Below are positions 43,620 through 54,404 of a DNA stretch of 64,000 nucleotides, piece by piece. The notes beneath the pieces were generated by a model, which was given only the letters and a program-made list of their open reading frames with translations, had not been told where the DNA came from and made no database searches. The stretch is taken from contig JAEUWY010000010.1 of the NCBI GenBank assembly GCA_022059125.1, positions 186,001 to 250,000 on the forward strand, written 5' to 3'. Each line of letters opens with the position of its first letter. The stretch's first letter is position 1. The DNA is from Corynespora cassiicola. Taxonomy: Eukaryota; Ascomycota; Dothideomycetes; Pleosporales; Corynesporascaceae. Position numbers and translations under genes: made by a program.

Positions 43620-45640
43620 ATATAATATAGAATATATAAATATAAAGTTTTTCTATTTAGGCTGTATAATAGTCTAGCTATATTCTAGCAGTATATAAAT
43701 AACGTTTTAATAGATTACTTTAACAACTTCTACATCGCATATCTAAATAATATTTTTATCTATTCTAAAAATAAACTAATTTATATTTAGTATATTAAAA
43801 CTATTTTAAAATAATTATGTTAAGCTAGACTATAGGCGGATATAGCTAAGTCTAAATTCTATATAAAATAAATTTAATACTTAAAATATATTTTAACTAA
43901 CTAAAAATTAAAAATAAATTTAAAAAAAGTTAAAGTACTGCAGAACTAGGTCTAATCTACTACTATTACTAAAATAAAATTATTTTTAAAATTTACTAGC
44001 TTCTACTAATAATTCGTACTAAAATATTTCTAAATAGTTTTTTTAATTAGTATATTTTAAAATTTTATAATATTTTTTAAATAGACTTTAGCGTGCGACT
44101 AAGCCTTTAAAACTTTAAAAAAAAAAAATTTTTCTATTCTAACGCTATACTATTTTAATTCTAAATTACTTATAAAACTAGAAATAAACGTATTAAACAG
44201 CGTAATTATAAGTATATAATTCTAGTAATATACTAATAGAAAATAGTACTTTTACGCCTTTTATAGTAAAATTTTATTTAGTTTTAAGCTAAACTAAAAA
44301 ATATATAATAAAAAACTTTTTACTATTATTACTGTTTTTAAAAAATAGCAAACTAATTTTTTTTCTATAAAATATTAAACTTAAATATATTTTAATTATA
44401 AATTATTTAAATATTTTATAACTACTAAAGTTTTTAATACGTAATAAGTAAAATAAGCAGAAAATTTAGCGCTTTTTAATTTCTATATTAAATATACTCT
44501 AAATAAAAATAATACTAAAGCTAATATTTTTAGTTATTGCGAACAGAATATAAAAAACTTTTCTACTATTTAGCGTAATAATTCTTTTTATATATTAATT
44601 AGACTATATTATTTTAACTTTAGATTAACGCTAAGTTAGCTTAAAAATATATTAGAGTTTAAACTAAGTATGCCGCTTGTGTATATATAATATTTTTTAA
44701 TAACTTTATAAACTTTAATTTTTTTAAACTTATTAATACTTTTCTAAAAAAAAATTAATTAAACTTTATAAAAAAATAAAAAAATTTATTTAACTAGTAC
44801 TAGACACAGAACAGATTTATATTATATTAATATTAGTTATATGTTTTTTAAAATTCTATATTTATTACACGCTTAATATAAAAAGCTTATAACTAAGTTT
44901 TTTCTGCACACTTTAGCTTTATAAAAACCTACTAGTTACTAGTTTAAAAATACTACTAAAAAAATATAGTTAATTTATATAAATAATATATAAAAAACTA
45001 CTTTATTTATTAATAGATATATTTAAAACAAATTTAAGCCGCCGGAGAAATCTATCTACTTTTTATTTTAAATAAATTTATATAATATTTTTATATAGAT
45101 TTTAAGAAATTCCCCCGCGATAAAGCTAAATATAACTAAATTTTAGTAATTATTAATTAACTTTTTAAGTAAGCTGTATTAATTCTATATAATAAAAATA
45201 TTAACGCACGTAGCATAGTTTATCTGTTTATCTAATAAATATACTAATTTAAATATACTTTAAAAACTATTATATTTAACTAAAAACTACAGTTTATCTC
45301 CAGCTTTTAGTTTAAATTCTATTATATTATTAGTATTAAAATTAAACTATTTACTGTATACTATAAAAAAATAAACAGCTAAACTAAAATTATAAACTAA
45401 TACTTTAACTAGAAACTAAAGCTATTTATAAGCTACTACTAAAATAATTAAAGTAAATTTTTTTTATTAATAGATTACGCCTAAATTACTTTACTATATA
45501 TAAACTTAAAAATAATTTTATACTAAGTTTTATTTAGTTCTAAACTCTGTTAGAGTTAGTATTAGAAAAAACCTAAATTTTTAAAGCTTTAAAAAAAACT
45601 AAACTACTAAAATACTTTAGCTCTAGCTTTTTAAATATAT
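43620..45640 (+). pseudogene. Gypsy pol remnant (reverse transcriptase to integrase)
   Basis: Around 43,690-43,790 the frame reads through the palm region of reverse transcriptase, with IAYLNNIFIYSKN at the place of the catalytic YLDD box: both Asp codons are now Asn (G-to-A). Downstream, RT thumb and connection motifs (KVKVLQN) follow. Near 45,349-45,430 the integrase C-terminal catalytic segment is recognisable (TVYYKK then I-N repeats at the place of HPQTDGQTER), with its Glu changed to Lys. No gag or chromodomain could be read with certainty. Confidence 0.8.
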
Positions 45641-47295
45641 AAAATATAAAAAATTATAAAAAATTTTTTTAAAAAAGCTTAGAAACAGATATAAGCTTAA
45701 ATTAATTTTTATTACTACTAAATAGATTAGAATATTAGAAATTAAGCGTATTTAAAAACTAAAAACTTATTATTAATAAAACTAAGCTGAAAACTGTCTA
45801 AACAGTAAACAGATTTTTTTAAAATAATAAAAAAAATAAGCTACTTATACTGCTTTAAATTACTTTTTAAATTAAAAATCTATAATATATTTATATTAGA
45901 TGTTTTTTATAAAAACTTAAGTAATTTACTTTTAAAATAAGAAACTCTAAAGTCTATTAAAGTACCTATTAATAAAGTAAAAAAATAAAAAGTTAAAAAT
46001 ATTTTTACTAATAAACTAGTATATTTATTACTAAAGTACTAAGTAAGCTAAGTCAGACATAACCTAAACTTTATATAGTATAATATATCTAATTTTATAA
46101 GCGCTTTTTATAAATTTAAAATATTTTATAATAAATATTTAAATAAGCTAGAACTTCTCCGGTCTCTAAACTAATAGCTTTAAATATAAAAAAAAAAAAT
46201 TAAAAATATAGATTATTTGTAAAATAATAGAGCGGTATAAAATAGTTATTAAATATCTATTTAAAACTTATTTTAGACCTACTCCCGGTCTAACTACTAG
46301 TTCTTTTTATTTTTATTATAAATAGTTATATTATTATCTGATTTTTCTAATTCTAATTTATTATTAGACTTTATTAAAGTTTTAGCTAACTTATCTGCTT
46401 ACTAAAACTGTTTTACTAAAAAAAACTTAATAAAGCTAGTAGTTTTTTTTTAATTTACGCGAATTAAACTGCAGAAATAAACTATTTTTAAATTAGCTAA
46501 TTTTTAATTTTTTTTTTTTTTATATTTTTATAAACTACTTTTAAAAGCGCATAAATAGCTAGTAATACTTTTTCTATTTATATACACTTTAACTCTGCTT
46601 TAGTTATTTAAACTACTACTAAAATTATTTTAGCTGTAATTTTTATAGTAGTAAAAAATAAAACGCAGTTTAAATTTTTTTTTTAGTTATTTACAGTTTA
46701 TATTAATATTTTATACTTATTAGTACAGTACTTTAAAATCTAAAAACAGAGTGTTAGTTAACTATTTAAAAAGCGCTTTAAATTAGATATATACTAGCTT
46801 ATAAAAGCTTTTTTAAACTGTATAGTATTTATATTTTTTACTTAAAACTAACTTAAATTTAAAATTAATAATATTTTTTTTAGCTAAAGCGTAATAGATA
46901 TATAAATATATTTTATAGTAAGCTGCTAATAAAGCACTAAGTAAAATTAAAATAAGTATAGTAAAGCAGAGCTGTTAGAATAGTTAGAAGCTCTAAAAAT
47001 AAATTAATTTAGATATTAGAATTAGAACAGATTATTTACGGAATATAATAGTTAAAAAGTAAAAAAAAAAGTAAAAAAAAAGTAAAAAGTGCTAAATTTA
47101 TACTAGCTAAATAGTAATATTTTAAGTATTTAGCTAGTTACGCAAACGCGCAACGCTTTTTCTATAAAATATAAAAAATAAAAAATAAATAATAAAATAA
47201 AGTACTCCGCTTTTAATAAAAAATATTTATATTTTTTTTAAATAGGCTATAAACTTAGAACAGATCGGAACAATCTGTCTACTAAAAAAAAGTAA

Positions 47296-47654
47296 TATAA
47301 TAAACTTTATCTGTATAAAATTTAAATTTACTTTTTAGTATTACGCACGTAACTTTAACTTTTAACTAAACTTTAACTTTAATTTTTAACTTAACTTTAA
47401 CTTAAATCTAAATATCTAGCTATTTAAATTTTTTATTTTTTTATAACTAAAACAGCACTAAGCTGAACTAGAAATAGAAAATTTTAAAAAAAAATATAAA
47501 AAAACATAATATTTCTAGATAGTTCTGTAGTCTAGAAATGTCTTTTTATATAAGACTTATAGATTCCGACTTGTAATTATTCTCTAGTTCTATAAACTTT
47601 TATTTTAAATAGTATTTAAGCCGTATCGGAGACAAGTCGCCCTGTGTCCTTATA
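47296..47654 (+). repeat. 3' LTR of the 7.2-kb gypsy element
   Basis: 359 bp, starting TATAATAAACTTTATCTG and ending CCTTATA. A purine stretch (CTAAAAAAAAGTAA) just upstream stands at the polypurine-tract position. Confidence 0.9.
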
Positions 47655-47659
47655 ATAGC

Positions 47660-48790
47660 TCTTTTAAATAAATTAATACTTTTAATATTATTTTCTTTAC
47701 CTAATAAATTAGTTTTTTATTTATTTAAAGTATTTTTTAATATAGCCTAGATATTTTTAATAGAAGTTAAGTCTAGGCTATAAAAAAAATGTTTAAAAAA
47801 ATTAATTTAATTTCTTTTAAACTAATTTAAAACTAGTTTAGCTATATAGATTTTTAAATTATTTTGTTAAAGTTTCCAGTCTATAAACTAGTTAATATTA
47901 ATTTTAATTTTAAAATTTTAATTTCTTATAAATATATTAATTAAATATATTTATTTTAATTTAAAAATTAAGAAAAAGGTATATAAACTACCCGGGTTTT
48001 ATTTATTTTTTAAAAATAAATTTTAATACTTTTTATATATAATCTGTATTATTAAAATTATTTTTAAAATTAGATATTTTAATAAATACTAACTCTAATA
48101 TTTCTTCTATTTAAATAGCTCTTTATACTAATATAATAATATCTTAAGCTATAATTTAATTAGTATTAATTATTTTAAAAAAGTAATTAAATTAAAAAAT
48201 TATAATTAATTTTTATTTAATTTTAATTTTTTTAATTTTTTATTTTACTTATAATCTAATTTTATAGAAGCTAATTTAGCCTTTATACTTTTTTTTTTTA
48301 ATATATTTTCGTTTAAAACTTAGACTTTTTTCTATTACTAACTTATTAAAAAATGTAATTTTATTTAAATTTATATTTTTTATATATTTTAAATTTTTTT
48401 TTGCATATTTTAGTTTTATTTTTACTTTTTTTTATTTAAAAAAGTTTTTTACCAGTAATATTTATACTATATTTTTTTTCTTTAAAAAATCTTTATAAAC
48501 TTTTTTTAAATATATTTAAATTATTTTTAAATAAAATTTATTTATTTATTTTTTTAGGGCTTTTAATTAAATTTCTATTAATAATTTTTTTCTTTTTTTA
48601 ATAGTTTAATTTTATTCTAATTTCTATTTATTTTTAAACTATTAAAAAGTTTATTTTCTTTATTAATTTGATTTATAGTATTATAAATACTAGTAATAGA
48701 TTTATTTAAAATAAAAAAAATATTTTTAATAGAAGTATTAGCTTTATATAAAAGATTAACTTTTTTCGTAGTCTGAAAATTAAAATTTTA
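47660..48790 (-). pseudogene. Tc1 transposase main fragment (right of gypsy insertion)
   Basis: Reverse complement of the transposase at 51.6-52.9 kb. The region that encodes PIENVW (minus strand near 47,740-47,770), the LNKSK and DYEEK segments and the start area near 48,790 can be followed, with more A/T replacements and stops than in the other copy. Confidence 0.78.
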
Positions 48791-49251
48791 TTTTTTTTTT
48801 ATTTGAAAAAAATAAAGATTTAGATTTCTATTTCTAAAATATTTATTTATATACTAATTTAACTAATTTAGTATTATACAATTAGTGCTTATATAAGCAA
48901 AACTTTATTTTTTAATTTTAATTTTTTTTATACTAAATTAAAACGTTAGCTCTAGTTTTTGCTTACGTAATATAAACTAAACTAAATTTAATTAGTATAA
49001 AATAAAAAGTTTTAAAAAAATTTTTTAAAAAAAATTACAGCGTATAAAAATTTAAACTTTTTTTTACACTATATTTAGAGCTTTTTAAAACATTGAAAAG
49101 ATTATATAAGCTTTTTTTTAAAAATATTTTCTTATTGTATTTATAAATCCCTCTAACTTTAATTTTTTTTTTTTAAATAGCTGTTTTAAATAAAAAGCTA
49201 TACAAGTTTAAAAAGTACAATTTTTTTATATACTTTTTTTTAATGTTACTG

Positions 49252-51134
49252 TTAAAGCTGTGCTATAGGCTATAAGCGAGGCTAGAGAGCAAGTAACTGC
49301 TTAGATTAATTTTTAGAAATAAATATTAGTAAAGTTACGTAAGTAAAATAATATGCAATATACTATACAGGTCTCTGTATTAGTAATAAAGCATAATAAA
49401 TTAATAGTTAATTTTAAATAATAGATTTACTAATAAAGTAAATATAATTATACTCTATAATTATGTGGACTATATATATATATCTGAGGCTTTTTACTTA
49501 GTACTATTTAGTTACTTAGTACTGCTAAGTAAACTAATTAACTAAGTATATTACGTAACTAGCTATAGCGGTACAACTCTATTAGCCCTGTTATTAGCTT
49601 ATATTTATAGCTTATAATACTATTTTTTTTCTAGCTTAGCTTAGTTTTTTAAGCTAATATATAACGCGCAGATTTTTTTTGTTACTATCTACTTTTATAA
49701 TAATATTTAAAATACTAATAGTTTTTAGTACTGTCTGCTGTTATTATCTAGCTAATTTTATTAAAGCTGTAGAAAAAGTTATAGTTTAAAAATATTTAAC
49801 TTACGTAAAATATAAATAAGTATATAAAATATATATTTATTTTAAAAAGTATAGTAAGTATTTATATTACAGGCAGCGGTATAATATTTACGTTATTTAG
49901 TCTAAGTTCTAGCATTTTACTAAAAAAAAAAAATTATAATAATAAATAAAAAAGTTATATAAAGCGTAGAATACAGCTATAAAAATATATAAAAAAGTTT
50001 TAAAAAACTTATAAGTAGCGAAAACTAAAAAAAAATAGTTTTATTAATAAATAGATTTGCTTAATTGTTGTGCGGAGAAAACTATATTAATAAAAAAATA
50101 AAACTTAAAAAAATAAAAGTAGTAGAAATATAAAGTATTATTTAAAATTTTTATTTTTAACAGTTTTTTTAAAAATTTTACTTTTAACTTTTTTTTAAAC
50201 ACTTAGAGCGCTATTAAAAGTTTTTCTAATAACTTTTAGAAAGTATTTATATTATCTACTAATTTTTAAGCGTTTAGTTATATATAATATATTACTTTTT
50301 TTAAATATATTTTTTTTAATTACTTCTGTGTAGTAGTAGAAGTAATTTTATTTTTAGTTTTTTTTAAATAGTTACTAACAGTTTTTTAGATTTCGTTCTA
50401 GTTTCTAAATATTTTCTAACTTTAAATATTTTTTTTATTTAACTAACTATTTCTATATAAAATAGTTATTATAAAATTTATTTTATTTTATTTCGCAGTA
50501 GCCTACTAGCGCTTCTACTTTAAATTTAACTTTTTTTTCTATTTTATAATAAAAGTATTTTTAAACTAGTATTTTAGCGTTAGTAGATTTTAGTAGTAAT
50601 ACGTAAAATACTAAGTGTATTTTAGTATTAGTAGAAAGTTAGAGTTTGTAGTTAACTGGTCTTTTTTATTCTAAAATTAAAAATAGTTTAACTTTAACGT
50701 AATTTAATTTTTTATTTAGTTATATTATTTAAAAATTTTTTATAAAAAGATATACTTTATCTTTTTTTTTTAGCTAAAGTACTATTTTTTGTTTTTAGTT
50801 AATATAAGAAATAGTTTTACGTTGTGCTGTTTTAATATTTTTTTATAATTATTTATAAAGTTTTTATAGTTTTTTTAATTTATCTATTACTTAACTTATA
50901 ACTAGCTTAATTTTTTTTTTTTAATTTTTAGTAATAAAAAATTTAAATATACTCTGTGTAATACGTAATAAAAAAATTACTTTATTATTACTAATTCTCT
51001 GTTATTAAATATAAGTTATACTATAAATAGCAGTAATATTCAATTATTTTATTTTTAGTTGCTATATATCTGTAAATATATTTTTATAGTCTAATTTTTT
51101 TTTTTATTTAACTGTCTGTTTGTAGATAGTATAC
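49252..51134 (-). mobile_element. Gypsy integrase remnant of a third family
   Basis: On the minus strand from about 51,000 down to 50,600 the translation follows the integrase C-terminal region of Ty3/gypsy elements: a FNNRE segment, a long charged helix, and near 50,650-50,700 a stretch matching the GPF-I-E-GPVNY motif. It is not the sequence of the neighbouring B/C family. No LTR could be assigned. 49,252-50,500 is unexplained AT-rich DNA. Confidence 0.55.
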
Positions 51135-51136
51135 TA

Positions 51137-51368
51137 CAGTGGGGTGACACGAAAAAAACTCCCTCTAAAAAATAGCAATTTTTAAATATTAATAACTTTT
51201 TAACTAGACTAGCTATTAAAATAAAAAAAAATTAATTTAATAGAGATTTATTGAGATTTTAATATAAAAATTAAAAGTTTAGAATTTGCATTAAGGTTTT
51301 AAGGTTAGAATTAAGCTTAAAGTAAGAGTAAAAAAAAATGTAAAATTAAGTGCTTAATTATTTTTTAT
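51137..51368 (+). repeat. Left terminal inverted repeat (232 bp) of Tc1 copy
   Basis: Reverse complement of 53053-53284 with two transitions noticed. It is much longer than the 20-50 bp ends of most Tc1/mariner elements. Confidence 0.93.
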
Positions 51369-51605
51369 TAACAAAAATATTTTAACTTTTTTTTTCACTC
51401 TAGCTATATTAGATCTAGTTTATATTACGTAAGCAAAAAACTGGAGCTATAATTTTATATTTAAAGTATAAAAAATTAAAGTTTAAAAAATAAGGTTTCG
51501 ATTATGTAAGCATTATTATATAATAATAAGCTAGTTAAATTAGTATATAAATTAATATTTTAAAAATTTAAATCTGAATCTCTATTTCCTCTGAATAAAT
51601 ATAAG

Positions 51606-52882
51606 ATGGAACCTTAATTTTCAGACTACGAAGAAAAAGTTAATCTTTTATATAAAACTAATACACCTATTATAACTATTTCTAATATATTAAATAAATC
51701 TAAAAATAGTATATATTATACTATAAAACGAATTAATAAAAAATATAAATTATTTAATAGTTTAAATAAGGCTAATAAAGAAGAAAAAAGTAAGCTTTCT
51801 AAAAGAGATAAAAGAATTATTAATAGAGATTTAATTAAAAGCCCTAAAAAAATAAATAAAAGAATATTATTTAAAAATAATATAAAAGTATCTAAAAGAA
51901 GCTTACAAAGATATTTAAAAGAAGAAAATTATAGTACAAAAATTAGTACTAAAAAGCCTTATTTAAATAAAAAAAAAGCTGAAATAAGATTAAAATATAC
52001 AAAAAAACAATTAAAAAATATAAAAAATATAAATTTAAAAAAAATTATATTTTCTAATAAGTCAGTAATAGAAAGAGGTCTAGGTTCTAGACAGAAATAT
52101 ATTAGAAAAAAGAGAAATAAGGGTATAGGGGCTGAATTAGCTTCTATAAAATCAAATTGTAAGTAAAAAAAAAAATTAAAAAAATTAAAATTAATTAAAA
52201 ATTAATTATAATTTTTTAATTTAATTACTTTTTAAAAAAAATTAATACTAATTAAATTATAGCTCGAGATATTGTTATATCAGTATAGGGAGCTATTTGG
52301 ATAGGAGGAAGATTAGAATTAGTGTTTATTAAAACACCTAATTCTAAAAATAACTTTAATAATACGGATTATATACAAAAAGTATTAAAACCTATTATTA
52401 AAAAACAAATAAAACCCGGTTAGTTTATATACCTTTTTTTTAATTTTTTTTATTTAATTTATTATTTAATTAAATAAATTTAATTAAATAAATTTAATTA
52501 AATATTAAATTATAAAATAAATATAAATACTAATTACTTTATAGACTGGAAATTTTAACAAGATAATTCAAAAATTCATACAGCTAAACCAGTTTTAAAC
52601 TGGTTTAAAAAAAATAAAATTAAATTATTTAAACATCTAGCTTATAGCCCAGATTTAGCACCTATAGAAAACGTCTAGGCTATACTAAAAAATAATTTAA
52701 AAAAATTAAATTCTAATTTATTAGGTTAAAAAAATAATAAAAAAGAAAATACTTTATTTATAAACGCTATAAATAAAGAATAGAATTTAATTCCACAAAA
52801 AAAAATAGATAATTGTATATTATCTTTACCTAGGCGTTGGGAGGCAGTTATTAAAGCCAACGGATATTATACAAAATATTAA
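51606..52882 (+). pseudogene. Tc1-type DD34E transposase, RIP-inactivated, 3 exons
   Basis: Exons are 51606-52158, 52263-52418 and 52545-52882, with introns GTAAGT-TAG and GTTAGT-TAG in phase. The N-terminus has a helix-turn-helix-like segment (ITISNILNKSKNSIYYTI). The catalytic triad region is recognisable: IIFSNKS at the first Asp (now Asn), QDNSKIHTAK at the second, and SPDLAPIENV at the Glu. Stops fall where Trp or Gln is expected (for example directly after PIENV), all explainable as G-to-A or C-to-T in RIP context. It cannot make an active enzyme. Confidence 0.88.
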
Positions 52883-53052
52883 TAATTTAATTAATTATTA
52901 ATTTATTTATATAGTTTAATTTTTTAAAATTTTTTTTTCTATTATTATTATTATTTTTTTTAAGTAAAAAAGCTATATTAAAATTTTTTGTAGATAATTA
53001 TATAGTATAAAAATTTATAATAATTAAATAAAAAATGAAAATTATACGCTAG

Positions 53053-53284
53053 ATAAAAAATAATTAAGCACTTAATTTTATATTTTTTTTTACTCTTACT
53101 TTAAGTTTAATTCTAACCTTAAAACCTTAATGCAAATTCTAAACTTTTAATTTTTATATTAAAATCTCAATAAATCTCTATTAAATTAATTTTTTTTTAT
53201 TTTAATAGCTAGTCTAGTTAAAAAGTTATTAATATTTAAAAATTGCTATTTTTTAGAGGGAGTTTTTTTCGTGTCACCCCACTG
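53053..53284 (-). repeat. Right terminal inverted repeat (232 bp) of Tc1 copy
   Basis: Mirror of 51137-51368, ending CCCCACTG before the TA target duplication. Confidence 0.93.
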
Positions 53285-54371
53285 TATATATTATATATAA
53301 TACGTTTACACGTTATATACTTAATTTTATAATATTTATTATATTATAATAAAGTCTGTTTACTGTTTTATATTTTAAAAATTTAGTAAAAATAAGCTAT
53401 AAAAGCAGTATATAAATAATAGCGTTTTTACTTTACTTATATCTAATATTTTTAAAATATTTTTATACTATATTTAAAGCGTAAGCTTATTACTTTTATT
53501 ATAGTTTACTATTTTAACTTTAAATATATTAAAAAGACGTATTTCTGTAATACGCGTTTTTTTATATAATCTAATACTAAAAAACGTATAAATATTATTA
53601 TAGTATATATAATATATATATATATTACACGCAGAACGTTATAAAACAGATAAAATTTTATAAAATATTTAAGTACTGTTAGTATAAGTATTATATTAAA
53701 AGTAACTGTAGTAGTTATACAGCTGTAAGTAATTTTAATATTATATATTATAAATATATTTTAATTAATATATACAGATTTTTTAAAAATTTAACAGTTA
53801 TTTAAATTATCTATATAAGTTTTATATTTATTATAATACTGCTGTTACTGCCGCCGCTATATTTAAAACTAATACTATTATAATTATAGCTAGTATTAAA
53901 CTTACGCGTTACTAGCGCTAATTTAATTTTAAATTTACTAACTACTACTATATTACTGCTTATAGTAGTACGCTTTTAAAAATTACTATTTAAGTATTTA
54001 CTATATTAGTATAATTTTTTAAATTAATTTTAGTTAAATAGTATTATATCGCGAGTGCGTTTAAGCAGATTATTAGCTATTTAGCTTAAATAGTAAATTC
54101 GCGTTTTTAATATATTTATAGTATATACTAATATATTTATAAAACAGTAGTACTAGTAGTAGATTAGATAAGTCTAACTCTAAGTCTAAAAACAATTCTA
54201 AAAAAATAAATAAAAATAGTCTGTCTAGTAAAAAAATAAAATAAAAAAAATAATAATTTGCGTTTTAGCGGGTACAGCGCTAATTTAATACTGTTTTTAT
54301 ATATAGTATTTATAGACTTTAGACTAGTAATTTTTTACTATTTTAACTTACAGTTTTAGTGCGATTTTTAT

Positions 54372-54377
<6 letters not shown>

Positions 54378-54404
<27 letters not shown>
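54378..54404. repeat. (TA)n run replacing about 200 bp of gypsy sequence
   Basis: About 13 TA units lie where copy C has a non-repetitive segment (about 60,130-60,340); flanking sequences align on both sides. This accounts for most of the change in offset between the copies. Confidence 0.7.

Larger units (their letters stand above)
40471..47654 (+). mobile_element. Ty3/gypsy LTR retrotransposon, 7184 bp, RIP-inactivated
   Basis: Two direct 359-bp LTRs bound it, and a 5-bp target duplication ATAGC lies at 40466-40470 and 47655-47659. Order of domains on the plus strand is reverse transcriptase then integrase, as in Ty3/gypsy. All frames carry many stops, mostly TAG or TAA where Trp or Gln is expected. 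It inserted into the Tc1 copy, whose sequence resumes exactly after the duplication. Confidence 0.92.
38172..49251 (-). mobile_element. Long-TIR Tc1/mariner copy, split by two later insertions
   Basis: The left end, TA then CAGAAAGATAATATT, is the C-to-T/G-to-A version of the CAGTGGGGTGACACG terminus of the copy at 51,137, and the match continues inward. The right inverted end reaches about 49,251 but its last 15 bases are imperfect. Removing the TIR element (38,228-40,073) and the gypsy element (40,471-47,654) leaves about 2.05 kb, the size of the intact copy. Transposase relics lie on the minus strand at 40,351-40,465 and 47,660-48,790. It is older and far more mutated than the second copy. 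Confidence 0.8.
51137..53284 (+). mobile_element. Long-TIR Tc1/mariner element, nearly complete, 2148 bp
   Basis: TA at 51135-51136 and 53285-53286 flank 232-bp inverted ends that begin CAGTGGGGTGACACG. I noticed only two mismatches between the ends. Between them lies a spliced DDE transposase relic on the plus strand. It holds more CA/TG steps than the surrounding DNA, so it is the youngest or least RIPed part of the block. Tc1/mariner elements move by cut-and-paste into TA. Confidence 0.93.
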
